From contig OU452222.1 of NCBI GenBank assembly GCA_911728455.2, forward strand, positions 13,426,201 to 13,490,200: a stretch of 64,000 nucleotides of DNA, in the 5' to 3' direction. Origin of the DNA: Marthasterias glacialis. Taxonomy: Eukaryota > Echinodermata > Asteroidea > Forcipulatida > Asteriidae. Both the position numbers and the translations under genes were made by a program. The first letter of the stretch is position 1. Every line of letters begins with the position of its first letter. Under the pieces are notes generated by a model. That model was not told where the DNA came from and made no database searches. It saw nothing but the letters and a program-made list of their open reading frames with translations. Shown here in pieces: positions 51,552 to 63,640 of the stretch.

Positions 51552-54500
51552 ATACGTCTCCGGAGAGCCGCCCGCATCCACTGATTCCATGAAAACCACT
51601 TTTCAAAAGGGGTCAAAAATTGAAAATTTCTCAAAGGGAGCTCCCTGTGAGCACCCGCCATTTTGGTCAAAAAATTTTTATGCGATTTTATGATAGAAAA
51701 TGATAGAGTAGATATCACTGAAGAGGGTTTGTGTGTGGGGAAGGGGTCAATTCGCAATACTTGGGCAAATAGCAATATTTAGGTCAACTCTGACGTCACC
51801 AAGATGGCCGGAAAAGCTCGCTAGCTCCCGAAATAACGCGAGTTGGGACCTCTAGTTTGTAGGACACGTCTCCGGAGAGCCGCCCGCATCCACTGATTCC
51901 ATGAAAACCACTTTTCAAAAGGGGTCAAAAATTGAAAATTTCTCACAGGGAGCTCCCTGTGAGCACCCGCCATTTTGGTCAAAAATTTTTTATGCGATTT
52001 TATGATAGAAAATGATAGAGTAGATATCACTGAAGAGGGTTTGTGTGTGGGGAAGGGGTCAATTCGCAATATTTGGGCAAATAGCAATATTTAGGTCAAC
52101 TCTGACGTCACCAAGATGGCCGGAAAAGCTCGCTAGCTCCCGAAATAACGCGAGTTGGGACCTCTAGTTTGTTGGACACGTCTCCGGAGAGCCGCCCGCA
52201 TCCACTGATTCCATGAAAACCACTTTTCAAAAGGGGTCAAAAATTGAAAATTTCTCACAGGGAGCTCCCTGTGAGCACCCGCCATTTTGGTCAAAAAATT
52301 TTTATGCGATTTTATGATAGAAAATGATAGAGTAGATATCACTGAAGAGGGTTTGTGTGTGGGGAAGGGGTCAATTCGCAATACTTGGGCAAATAGCAAA
52401 ATTTAGGTCAACTCTGACGTCACCAAGATGGCCGGAAAAGCTCGCTAGCTCCCGAAATAACGCGAGTTGGGACCTCTAGTTTGTTGGACACGTCTCCGGA
52501 GAGCCGCCCGCATCCACTGATTCCATGAAAACCACTTTTCAATAGGGGTCAAAAATTGAAAATTTCTCACAGGGAGCTCCCTGTGAGCACCCGCCATTTT
52601 GGTCAAAAATTTTTTATGCGATTTTATGATAGAAAATGATAGAGTAGATATCACTGAAGAGGGTTTGTGTGTGGGGAAGGGGTCAATTCGCAATACTTGG
52701 GCAAATAGCAATATTTAGGTCAACTCTGACGTCACCAAGATGGCCGGAAAAGCTCGCTAGCTCCCGAAATAACGCGAGTTGGGACCTCTAGTTTGTTGGA
52801 CACGTCTCCGGAGAGCCGCCCGCATCCACTGATTCCATGAAAACCACTTTTCAAAAGGGGTCAAAAATTGAAAATTTCTCACAGGGAGCTCCCTGTGAGC
52901 ACCCGCCATTTTGGTCAAAAAATTTTTATGCGATTTTATGATAGAAAATGATAGAGTAGATATCACTGAAGAGGGTTTGTGTGTGGGGAAGGGGTCAATT
53001 CGCAATATTTGGGCAAATAGCAATATTTAGGTCAACTCTGACGTCACCAAGATGGCCGGAAAAGCTCGCTAGCTCCCGAAATAACGCGAGTTGGGACCTC
53101 TAGTTTGTTGGACACGTCTCCGGAGAGCCGCCCGCATCCACTGATTCCATGAAAACCACTTTTCAAAAGGGGTCAAAAATTGAAAATTTCTCACAGGGAG
53201 CTCCCTGTGAGCACCCGCCATTTTGGTCAAAAAATTTTTATGCGATTTTATGATAGAAAATGATAGAGTAGATATCACTGAAGAGGGTTTGTGTGTGGGG
53301 AAGGGGTCAATTCGCAATATTTGGGCAAATAGCAATATTTAGGTCAACTCTGACGTCACCAAGATGGCCGGAAAAGCTGGCTAGCTCCCGAAATAACGCG
53401 AGTTGGGACCTCTAGTTTGTTGGACACGTCTCCGGAGAGCCGCCCGCATCCACTGATTCCATGAAAACCACTTTTCAAAAGGGGTCAAAAATTGAAAATT
53501 TCTCACAGGGAGCTCCCTGTGAGCACCCGCCATTTTGGTCAAAAATTTTTTATGCGATTTTATGATAGAAAATGATAGAGTAGATATCACTGAAGAGGGT
53601 TTGTGTGTGGGGAAGGGGTCAATTCGCAATATTTGGGCAAATAGCAATATTTAGGTCAACTCTGACGTCACCAAGATGGCCGGAAAAGCTCGCTAGCTCC
53701 CGAAATAACGCGAGTTGGGACCTCTAGTTTGTTGGACACGTCTCCGGAGAGCCGCCCGCATCCACTGATTCCATGAAAACCACTTTTCAAAAGGGGTCAA
53801 AAATTGAAAATTTCTCACAGGGAGCTCCCTGTGAGCACCCGCCATTTTTGTCAAAAAATTTTTATGCGATTTTATGATAGAAAATGATAGAGTAGATATC
53901 ACTGAAGAGGGTTTGTGTGTGGGGAAGGGGTCAATTCGCAATATTTGGGCAAATAGCAATATTTAGGTCAACTCTGACGTCACCAAGATGGCCGGAAAAG
54001 CTCGCTAGCTCCCGAAATAACGCGAGTTGGGACCTCTAGTTTGTTGGACACGTCTCCGGAGAGCCGCCCGCATCCACTGATTCCATGAAAACCACTTTTC
54101 AAAAGGGGTCAAAAATTGAAAATTTCTCACAGGGAGCTCCCTGTGAGCACCCGCCATTTTGGTCAAAAAATTTTTATGCGATTTTATGATAGAAAATGAT
54201 AGAGTAGATATCACTGAAGAGGGTTTGTGTGTGGGGAAGGGGTCAATTCGCAATATTTGGGCAAATAGCAATATTTAGGTCAACTCTGACGTCACCAAGA
54301 TGGCCGGAAAAGCTCGCTAGCTCCCGAAATAACGCGAGTTGGGACCTCTAGTTTGTTGGACACGTCTCCGGAGAGCCGCCCGCATCCACTGATTCCATGA
54401 AAACCACTTTTCAAAAGGGGTCAAAAATTGAAAATTTCTCACAGGGAGCTCCCTGTGAGCACCCGCCATTTTGGTCAAAAAATTTTTATGCGATTTTATG

Positions 54501-57500
54501 ATAGAAAATGATAGAGTAGATATCACTGAAGAGGGTTTGTGTGTGGGGAAGGGGTCAATTCGCAATATTTGGGCAAATAGCAATATTTAGGTCAACTCTG
54601 ACGTCACCAAGATGGCCGGAAAAGCTCGCTAGCTCCCGAAATAACGCGAGTTGGGACCTCTAGTTTGTTGGACACGTCTCCGGAGAGCCGCCCGCATCCA
54701 CTGATTCCATGAAAACCACTTTTCAAAAGGGGTCAAAAATTGAAAATTTCTCACAGGGAGCTCCCTGTGAGCACCCGCCATTTTGGTCAAAAATTTTTTA
54801 TGCGATTTTATGATAGAAAATGATAGAGTAGATATCACTGAAGAGGGTTTGTGTGTGGGGAAGGGGTCAATTCGCAATATTTGGGCAAATAGCAATATTT
54901 AGGTCAACTCTGACGTCACCAAGATGGCCGGAAAAGCTCGCTAGCTCCCGAAATAACGCGAGTTGGGACCTCTAGTTTGTTGGACACGTCTCCGGAGAGC
55001 CGCCCGCATCCACTGATTCCATGAAAACCACTTTTCAAAAGGGGTCAAAAATTGAAAATTTCTCACAGGGAGCTCCCTGTGAGCACCCGCCATTTTGGTC
55101 AAAAAATTTTTATGCGATTTTATGATAGAAAATGATAGAGTAGATATCACTGAAGAGGGTTTGTGTGTGGGGAAGGGGTCAATTCGCAATATTTGGGCAA
55201 ATAGCAATATTTAGGTCAACTCTGACGTCACCAAGATGGCCGGAAAAGCTCGCTAGCTCCCGAAATAACGCGAGTTGGGACCTCTAGTTTGTTGGACACG
55301 TCTCCGGAGAGCCGCCCGCATCCACTGATTCCATGAAAACCACTTTTCAAAAGGGGTCAAAAATTGAAAATTTCTCACAGGGAGCTCCCTGTGAGCACCC
55401 GCCATTTTGGTCAAAAATTTTTTATGCGATTTTATGATAGAAAATGATAGAGTAGATATCACTGAAGAGGGTTTGTGTGTGGGGAAGGGGTCAATTCGCA
55501 ATATTTGGGCAAATAGCAATATTTAGGTCAACTCTGACGTCACCAAGATGGCCGGAAAAGCTCGCTAGCTCCCGAAATAACGCGAGTTGGGACCTCTAGT
55601 TTGTTGGACACGTCTCCGGAGAGCCGCCCGCATCCACTGATTCCATGAAAACCACTTTTCAAAAGGGGTCAAAAATTGAAAATTTCTCACAGGGAGCTCC
55701 CTGTGAGCACCCGCCATTTTTGTCAAAAAATTTTTATGCGATTTTATGATAGAAAATGATAGAGTAGATATCACTGAAGAGGGTTTGTGTGTGGGGAAGG
55801 GGTCAATTCGCAATATTTGGGCAAATAGCAATATTTAGGTCAACTCTGACGTCACCAAGATGGCCGGAAAAGCTCGCTAGCTCCCGAAATAACGCGAGTT
55901 GGGACCTCTAGTTTGTTGGACACGTCTCCGGAGAGCCGCCCGCATCCACTGATTCCATGAAAACCACTTTTCAAAAGGGGTCAAAAATTGAAAATTTCTC
56001 ACAGGGAGCTCCCTGTGAGCACCCGCCATTTTGGTCAAAAATTTTTTATGCGATTTTATGATAGAAAATGATAGAGTAGATATCACTGAAGAGGGTTTGT
56101 GTGTGGGGAAGGGGTCAATTCGCAATATTTGGGCAAATAGCAATATTTAGGTCAACTCTGACGTCACCAAGATGGCCGGAAAAGCTCGCTAGCTCCCGAA
56201 ATAACGCGAGTTGGGACCTCTAGTTTGTTGGACACGTCTCCGGAGAGCCGCCCGCATCCACTGATTCCATGAAAACCACTTTTCAAAAGGGGTCAAAAAT
56301 TGAAAATTTCTCACAGGGAGCTCCCTGTGAGCACCCGCCATTTTGGTCAAAAATTTTTTATGCGATTTTATGATAGAAAATGATAGAGTAGATATCACTG
56401 AAGAGGGTTTGTGTGTGGGGAAGGGGTCAATTCGCAATATTTGGGCAAATAGCAATATTTAGGTCAACTCTGACGTCACCAAGATGGCCGGAAAAGCTCG
56501 CTAGCTCCCGAAATAACGCGAGTTGGGACCTCTAGTTTGTTGGACACGTCTCCGGAGAGCCGCCCGCATCCACTGATTCCATGAAAACCACTTTTCAAAA
56601 GGGGTCAAAAATTGAAAATTTCTCACAGGGAGCTCCCTGTGAGCACCCGCCATTTTGGTCAAAAAATTTTTATGCGATTTTATGATAGAAAATGATAGAG
56701 TAGATATCACTGAAGAGGGTTTGTGTGTGGGGAAGGGGTCAATTCGCAATACTTGGGCAAATAGCAATATTTAGGTCAACTCTGACGTCACCAAGATGGC
56801 CGGAAAAGCTCGCTAGCTCCCGAAATAACGCGAGTTGGGACCTCTAGTTTGTTGGACACGTCTCCGGAGAGCCGCCCGCATCCACTGATTCCATGAAAAC
56901 CACTTTTCAAAAGGGGTCAAAAATTGAAAATTTCTCACAGGGAGCTCCCTGTGAGCACCCGCCATTTTGGTCAAAAATTTTTTATGCGATTTTATGATAG
57001 AAAATGATAGAGTAGATAACACTGAAGAGGGTTTGTGTGTGGGGAAGGGGTCAATTCGCAATATTTGGGCAAATAGCAATATTTAGGTCAACTCTGACGT
57101 CACCAAGATGGCCGGAAAAGCTCGCTAGCTCCCGAAATAACGCGAGTTGGGACCTCTAGTTTGTTGGACACGTCTCCGGAGAGCCGCCCGCATCCACTGA
57201 TTCCATGAAAACCACTTTTCAAAAGGGGTCAAAAATTGAAAATTTCTCACAGGGAGCTCCCTGTGAGCACCCGCCATTTTGGTCAAAAAAATTTTATGCG
57301 ATTTTATGATAGAAAATGATAGAGTAGATATCACTGAAGAGGGTTTGTGTGTGGGGAAGGGGTCAATTCGCAATATTTGGGCAAATAGCAATATTTAGGT
57401 CAACTCTGACGTCACCAAGATGGCCGGAAAAGCTCGCTAGCTCCCGAAATAACGCGAGTTGGGACCTCTAGTTTGTTGGACACGTCTCCGGAGAGCCGCC

Positions 57501-59663
57501 CGCATCCACTGATTCCATGAAAACCACTTTTCAAAAGGGGTCAAAAATTGAAAATTTCTCACAGGGAGCTCCCTGTGAGCACCCGCCATTTTGGTCAAAA
57601 AATTTTTATGCGATTTTATGATAGAAAATGATAGAGTAGATATCACTGAAGAGGGTTTGTGTGTGGGGAAGGGGTCAATTCGCAATATTTGGGCAAATAG
57701 CAATATTTAGGTCAACTCTGACGTCACCAAGATGGCCGGAAAAGCTCGCTAGCTCCCGAAATAACGCGAGTTGGGACCTCTAGTTTGTTGGACACGTCTC
57801 CGGAGAGCCGCCCGCATCCACTGATTCCATGAAAACCACTTTTCAAAAGGGGTCAAAAATTGAAAATTTCTCACAGGGAGCTCCCTGTGAGCACCCGCCA
57901 TTTTGGTCAAAAAATTTTTATGCGATTTTATGATAGAAAATGATAGAGTAGATATCACTGAAGAGGGTTTGTGTGTGGGGAAGGGGTCAATTCGCAATAT
58001 TTGGGCAAATAGCAATATTTAGGTCAACTCTGACGTCACCAAGATGGCCGGAAAAGCTCGCTAGCTCCCGAAATAACGCGAGTTGGGACCTCTAGTTTGT
58101 TGGACACGTCTCCGGAGAGCCGCCCGCATCCACTGATTCCATGAAAACCACTTTTCAAAAGGGGTCAAAAATTGAAAATTTCTCACAGGGAGCTCCCTGT
58201 GAGCACCCGCCATTTTGGTCAAAAAATTTTTATGCGATTTTATGATAGAAAATGATAGAGTAGATATCACTGAAGAGGGTTTGTGTGTGGGGAAGGGGTC
58301 AATTCGCAATATTTGGGCAAATAGCAATATTTAGGTCAACTCTGACGTCACCAAGATGGCCGGAAAAGCTCGCTAGCTCCCGAAATAACGCGAGTTGGGA
58401 CCTCTAGTTTGTTGGACACGTCTCCGGAGAGCCGCCCGCATCCACTGATTCCATGAAAACCACTTTTCAAAAGGGGTCAAAAATTGAAAATTTCTCACAG
58501 GGAGCTCCCTGTGAGCACCCGCCATTTTGGTCAAAAAATTTTTATGCGATTTTATGATAGAAAATGATAGAGTAGATATCACTGAAGAGGGTTTGTGTGT
58601 GGGGAAGGGGTCAATTCGCAATATTTGGGCAAATAGCAATATTTAGGTCAACTCTGACGTCACCAAGATGGCCGGAAAAGCTCGCTAGCTCCCGAAATAA
58701 CGCGAGTTGGGACCTTTAGTTTGTTGGACACGTCTCCGGAGAGCCGCCCGCATCCACTGATTCCATGAAAACCACTTTTCAAAAGGGGTCAAAAATTGAA
58801 AATTTCTCACAGGGAGCTCCCTGTGAGCACCCGCCATTTTGGTCAAAAAATTTTTATGCGATTTTATGATAGAAAATGATAGAGTAGATATCACTGAAGA
58901 GGGTTTGTGTGTGGGGAAGGGGTCAATTCGCAATATTTGGGCAAATAGCAATATTTAGGTCAACTCTGACGTCACCAAGATGGCCGGAAAAGCTCGCTAG
59001 CTCCCGAAATAACGCGAGTTGGGACCTCTAGTTTGTTGGACACGTCTCCGGAGAGCCGCCCGCATCCACTGATTCCATGAAAACCACTTTTCAAAAGGGG
59101 TCAAAAATTGAAAATTTCTCACAGGGAGCTCCCTGTGAGCACCCGCCATTTTGGTCAAAAAATTTTTATGCGATTTTATGATAGAAAATGATAGAGTAGA
59201 TATCACTGAAGAGGGTTTGTGTGTGGGGAAGGGGTCAATTCGCAATACTTGGGCAAATAGCAAAATTTAGGTCAACTCTGACGTCACCAAGATGGCCGGA
59301 AAAGCTCGCTAGCTCCCGAAATAACGCGAGTTGGGACCTCTAGTTTGTTGGACACGTCTCCGGAGAGCCGCCCGCATCCACTGATTCCATGAAAACCACT
59401 TTTCAATAGGGGTCAAAAATTGAAAATTTCTCACAGGGAGCTCCCTGTGAGCACCCGCCATTTTGGTCAAAAATTTTTTATGCGATTTTATGATAGAAAA
59501 TGATAGAGTAGATATCACTGAAGAGGGTTTGTGTGTGGGGAAGGGGTCAATTCGCAATACTTGGGCAAATAGCAATATTTAGGTCAACTCTGACGTCACC
59601 AAGATGGCCGGAAAAGCTCGCTAGCTCCCGAAATAACGCGAGTTGGGACCTCTAGTTTGTTGG

Positions 59664-59964
59664 ACACGTCTCCGGAGAGCCGCCCGCATCCACTGATTCC
59701 ATGAAAACCACTTTTCAAAAGGGGTCAAAAATTGAAAATTTCTCCCTGTGAGCACCCGCCATTTTGGTCAAAAAATTTTTATGCGATTTTATGATAGAAA
59801 ATGATAGAGTAGATATCACTGAAGAGGGTTTGTGTGTGGGGAAGGGGTCAATTCGCAATATTTGGGCAAATAGCAATATTTAGGTCAACTCTGACGTCAC
59901 CAAGATGGCCGGAAAAGCTCGCTAGCTCCCGAAATAACGCGAGTTGGGACCTCTAGTTTGTTGG
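59664..59964. repeat. Unit with 11-bp deletion in the palindrome (301 bp)
   Basis: The sequence reads TTTCTCCCTGTG near 59740-59750. The lost 11 bp lie exactly between two CTC triplets, one of which is retained, as expected for slippage on a hairpin or microhomology-mediated deletion. Confidence 0.95.
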
Positions 59965-62460
59965 ACACGTCTCCGGAGAGCCGCCCGCATCCACTGATTC
60001 CATGAAAACCACTTTTCGAAAGGGGTCAAAAATTGAAAATTTCTCACAGGGAGCTCCCTGTGAGCACCCGCCATTTTGGTCAAAAAATTTTTATGCGATT
60101 TTATGATAGAAAATGATAGAGTAGATATCACTGAAGAGGGTTTGTGTGTGGGGAAGGGGTCAATTCGCAATACTTGGGCAAATAGCAATATTTAGGTCAA
60201 CTCTGACGTCACCAAGATGGCCGGAAAAGCTCGCTAGCTCCCGAAATAACGCGAGTTGGGACCTCTAGTTTGTTGGACACGTCTCCGGAGAGCCGCCCGC
60301 ATCCACTGATTCCATGAAAACCACTTTTCAATAGGGGTCAAAAATTGAAAATTTCTCACAGGGAGCTCCCTGTGAGCACCCGCCATTTTGGTCAAAAAAA
60401 TTTTATGCGATTTTATGATAGAAAATGATAGAGTAGATATCACTGAAGAGGGTTTGTGTGTGGGGAAGGGGTCAATTCGCAATATTTGGGCAAATAGCAA
60501 TATTTAGGTCAACTCTGACGTCACCAAGATGGCCGGAAAAGCTCGCTAGCTCCCGAAATAACGCGAGTTGGGACCTCTAGTTTGTTGGACACGTCTCCGG
60601 AGAGCCGCCCGCATCCACTGATTCCATGAAAACCACTTTTCAAAAGGGGTCAAAAATTGAAAATTTCTCACAGGGAGCTCCCTGTGAGCACCCGCCATTT
60701 TGGTCAAAAATTTTTTATGCGATTTTATGATAGAAAATGATAGAGTAGATATCACTGAAGAGGGTTTGTGTGTGGGGAAGGGGTCAATTCGCAATACTTG
60801 GGCAAATAGCAAAATTTAGGTGAACTCTGACGTCACCAAGATGGCCGGAAAAGCTCGCTAGCTCCCGAAATAACGCGAGTTGGGACCTCTAGTTTGTTGG
60901 ACACGTCTCCGGAGAGCCGCCCGCATCCACTGATTCCATGAAAACCACTTTTCAATAGGGGTCAAAAATTGAAAATTTCTCACAGGGAGCTCCCTGTGAG
61001 CACCCGCCATTTTGGTCAAAAATTTTTTATGCGATTTTATGATAGAAAATGATAGAGTAGATATCACTGAAGAGGGTTTGTGTGTGGGGAAGGGGTCAAT
61101 TCGCAATATTTGGGCAAATAGCAATATTTAGGTCAACTCTGACGTCACCAAGATGGCCGGAAAAGCTCGCTAGCTCCCGAAATAACGCGAGTTGGGACCT
61201 CTAGTTTGTTGGACACGTCTCCGGAGAGCCGCCCGCATCCACTGATTCCATGAAAACCACTTTTCAAAAGGGGTCAAAAATTAAAAATTTCTCACAGGGA
61301 GCTCCCTGTGAGCACCCGCCATTTTGGTCAAAAATTTTTTATGCGATTTTATGATAGAAAATGATAGAGTAGATATCACTGAAGAGGGTTTGTGTGTGGG
61401 GAAGGGGTCAATTCGCAATATTTGGGCAAATAGCAATATTTAGGTCAACTCTGACGTCACCAAGATGGCCGGAAAAGCTCGCTAGCTCCCGAAATAACGC
61501 GAGTTGGGACCTCTAGTTTGTTGGACACGTCTCCGGAGAGCCGCCCGCATCCACTGATTCCATGAAAACCACTTTTCAAAAGGGGTCAAAAATTGAAAAT
61601 TTCTCACAGGGAGCTCCCTGTGAGCACCCGCCATTTTGGTCAAAAAAATTTTATGCGATTTTATGATAGAAAATGATAGAGTAGATATCACTGAAGAGGG
61701 TTTGTGTGTGGGGAAGGGGTCAATTCGCAATATTTGGGCAAATAGCAATATTTAGGTCAACTCTGACGTCACCAAGATGGCCGGAAAAGCTCGCTAGCTC
61801 CCGAAATAACGCGAGTTGGGACCTCTAGTTTGTTGGACACGTCTCCGGAGAGCCGCCCGCATCCACTGATTCCATGAAAACCACTTTTCAAAAGGGGTCA
61901 AAAATTGAAAATTTCTCACAGGGAGCTCCCTGTGAGCACCCGCCATTTTGGTCAAAAAATTGTTATGCGATTTTATGATAGAAAATGATAGAGTAGATAT
62001 CACTGAAGAGGGTTTGTGTGTGGGGAAGGGGTCAATTCGCAATATTTGGGCAAATAGCAATATTTAGGTCAACTCTGACGTCACCAAGATGGCCGGAAAA
62101 GCTCGCTAGCTCCCGAAAAAACGCGAGTTGGGACCTCTAGTTTGTTGGACACGTCTCCGGAGAGCCGCCCGCATCCACTGATTCCATGAAAACCACTTTT
62201 CAAAAGGGGTCAAAAATTGAAAATTTCTCACAGGGAGCTCCCTGTGAGCACCTGCCATTTTGGTCAAAAATTTTTTATGCGATTTTATGATAGAAAATGA
62301 TAGAGTAGATATCACTGAAGAGGGTTTGTGTGTGGGGAAGGGGTCAATTCGCAATATTTGGGCAAATAGCAATATTTAGGTCAACTCTGACGTCACCAAG
62401 ATGGCCGGAAAAGCTCGCTAGCTCCCGAAATAACGCGAGTTGGGACCTCTAGTTTGTTGG

Positions 62461-63083
62461 ACACGTCTCCGGAGAGCCGCCCGCATCCACTGATTCCATG
62501 AAAACCACTTTTCAAAAGGGGTCAAAAATTGAAAATTTCTCACAGGGAGCTCCCTGTGAGCACCCGCAATTTTGGTCAAAATTTTTTTATACGATTTTAT
62601 GATAGAAAATGATAGAGTAGATATCACTGAAGAGGGTTTGTGTGTGGGGAAGGGGTCAATTCGCAATATTTGGGCAAATAGCAATATTTAGGTCAACTCT
62701 GACGTCACCAAGATGGCCGGAAAAGCTCGCTAGCTCCCGAAATAACGCGAGTTGGGACCTCTAGTTTGTTGGACACGTCTCCGGAGAGCCGCCCGCATCC
62801 ACTGATTCCATGAAAACCACTTTTCAAAAGGGGTCAAAAATTGAAAATTCTCACAGGGAGCTCCCTGTGAGCACTCGCAATTTTGGTCAAAAATTTTTTA
62901 TGCGATTTTATGATAGAAATTGATAGAGTAGATATCACTGAAGAGGGTTTGTGTGCGGGGAAGGGGTTAATTCGTAATATTTGGGCAAATAGCAATATTT
63001 AGGTCAACTCTGACGTCATCAAGATGGCCGAAAAAGCTGGCTAGCTCCCGAAATAACGCGAGTTGGGACCTCTAGTTTGTTGG
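62461..63083. repeat. Last two complete units, progressively degraded
   Basis: The unit at 62461 has CGCAATTTTGG, an A4T7 tract and ATACGATT. The unit at 62773 has a 1-bp loss (TTGAAAATTCTC near 62848) and many substitutions, including CACTCGCAA, AGAAATTGATAG, GTGCGGGG, GGTTAATTCGTAA, GACGTCATCAAG and GGCCGAAAAAGCTGG. Divergence rises sharply towards the array end, the usual pattern where terminal units escape homogenisation. Confidence 0.9.
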
Positions 63084-63222
63084 ACACGTCTCGGAAGAGC
63101 CGCCCGCATCCACTGATTCCATGAAAAGCACTTTTCAAAAGGGGTCAAAAATTAAAATTTCTCACAGGGAGGGTCAATTGGCAATATTTATATTTCAACT
63201 TAATTTAACCGAAGATAGCGGT
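63084..63222. repeat. Terminal truncated and rearranged unit (number 203)
   Basis: The unit starts normally (ACACGTCTCGGAAGAG, GGGTCAAAAATTAAAATTT) and runs into the left half of the palindrome at about 63172. It then jumps about 104 bp to GGGTCAATTGGCAATATT. A weaker match continues: TTTCAACT, a diverged gap, then ACCGAAGATAGCGG compared with consensus TCAACT, ACCAAGATGGCCGG. The breakpoint again lies in the palindrome, with about two bases of G homology. Recognisable satellite sequence ends near 63222. Confidence 0.75.
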
Positions 63223-63440
63223 ATAATCCATTAATGTATCCCATTTTCGTTCAAAAACGATTGACTGTTTGTTTTTTTTTCCACTTAAAAATCAAAATTG
63301 TCAGAGATTGGGAACACTGATAAGGCTTGGTAGAAAAATCTTAAGTATTATTTCGGTCTGACAAGAAAGTATTTACAATGCTGAAACTATTCTAATGTTT
63401 AAAAAAAGATAGATTTTCGCCCCTAATTATAGGCTGAAAA
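63223..63440. other. Array-flanking DNA, no gene; possible faint satellite remnant
   Basis: This AT-rich stretch shows no open frame of useful length. CCCATTTTCGTTCAAAAA (63240-63257) resembles the unit's GCCATTTTGGTCAAAAAA, and ACACTGATAAGGCTTGG (about 63314-63330) resembles TCACTGAAGAGGGTTTG, in the same order and within about 16 bp of the expected spacing. This may be a strongly decayed unit, but the match is weak. Confidence 0.3.
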
Positions 63441-63640
63441 TACAAAATCGAAGTTGGCTGCCAGATATGGCGGCAATTTTGGTTCAAAATTGTGGGGCTA
63501 TATATCTTGATGAAAATTACCATATCCGGTGGAGGGGCACTCTTTATTGCTAGCGTGATTTTGGGGTGTCAAAAACTTAACACTTTGCAAAGGTGGGCGG
63601 GAGGGGGGTTACATGTCGACTCTTTCACCATTTCATAATT
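63441..63640. repeat. Probable decayed satellite unit in the flank
   Basis: CGGCAATTTTGGTTCAAAATT (63471 onward) matches the edge-type unit CGCAATTTTGGTCAAAATT apart from one inserted T and the first bases. Further right, GTCGACTCT followed by TCACCA (63615-63630) matches the unit's GTCAACTCT, then TCACCA, with GACG missing. The two anchors lie in the same order and about 142 bp apart, against 126 in the consensus, with partial similarity between them (ATATC, GGAGGGG, GGGGTGTCAA). This supports an old unit at low identity. No coding frame is evident here. Confidence 0.45.

Larger units (their letters stand above)
50304..62772. repeat. Array domain D: units dominated by ATATTTGGG
   Basis: Most units from here to the array edge read GCAATATTTGGG where the left part reads GCAATACTTGGG, a change at offset 209. 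Before about 37.5 kb only five units have it (near 1457, 11753, 22348, 33044, 36164). Many units also have an A5T6 tract. Longer-range duplicates occur: CATTTTTGTC at about 53849 and 55721 (6 units), and the pair GCAAAATTT plus CAATAGGGG at 52400/52543 and 59264/59407 (22 units, 6864 bp). CAATAGGGG recurs near 60332 and 60957. Confidence 0.8.
1..63083. repeat. 312-bp satellite DNA array, 202 complete tandem units
   Basis: The same 312-bp unit repeats head to tail without interruption; the string ACACGTCTCC recurs at 1, 313, 625 and so on. Summing the observed length changes (-13, +88, -1, -1, +4, -1, -2, -2, -1, -11, -1) gives exactly 202 units up to 63083. Most units differ from the consensus at only a few positions. 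All units have the same orientation and nothing unrelated is inserted. Such homogeneity over 63 kb is typical of satellite DNA kept uniform by unequal exchange or gene conversion, in centromeric, pericentromeric or other heterochromatic blocks. The array continues off the left edge, so its total size is unknown. I do not recognise the family by name, and the exact copy number depends on the assembly being right. Confidence 0.98.

Noticed and set aside
270..62684. Roughly 190 near-identical 88- to 97-codon minus-strand frames, which could be read as a tandem gene family
   Set aside because: They are a consequence of a 312-bp (104-codon) period and near-identical units. They start at TTG, the first ATG gives 50 codons, there is no recognisable domain, frame-breaking indels are tolerated, and amino-acid changes are scattered without obvious constraint. 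A ribosome-profiling or proteomic hit to MAGAHRELPV would reverse this.
1..63083. CRISPR array or other repeat-spacer system
   Set aside because: The whole 312-bp unit repeats, with no unique spacers between conserved repeats, and no cas-like genes are present.
1..63083. Tandem RNA gene cluster (5S rRNA, tRNA, snRNA or histone repeat)
   Set aside because: I found no A-box/B-box tRNA arrangement, no recognisable 5S or snRNA sequence and no histone-like frame in the unit.
1..63083. Assembly artefact (a single unit artificially repeated)
   Set aside because: Zoned point variants, eleven distinct length changes, several block duplications with independent later mutations and a decayed edge argue for real sequence. 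The exact copy number still cannot be trusted without read support.
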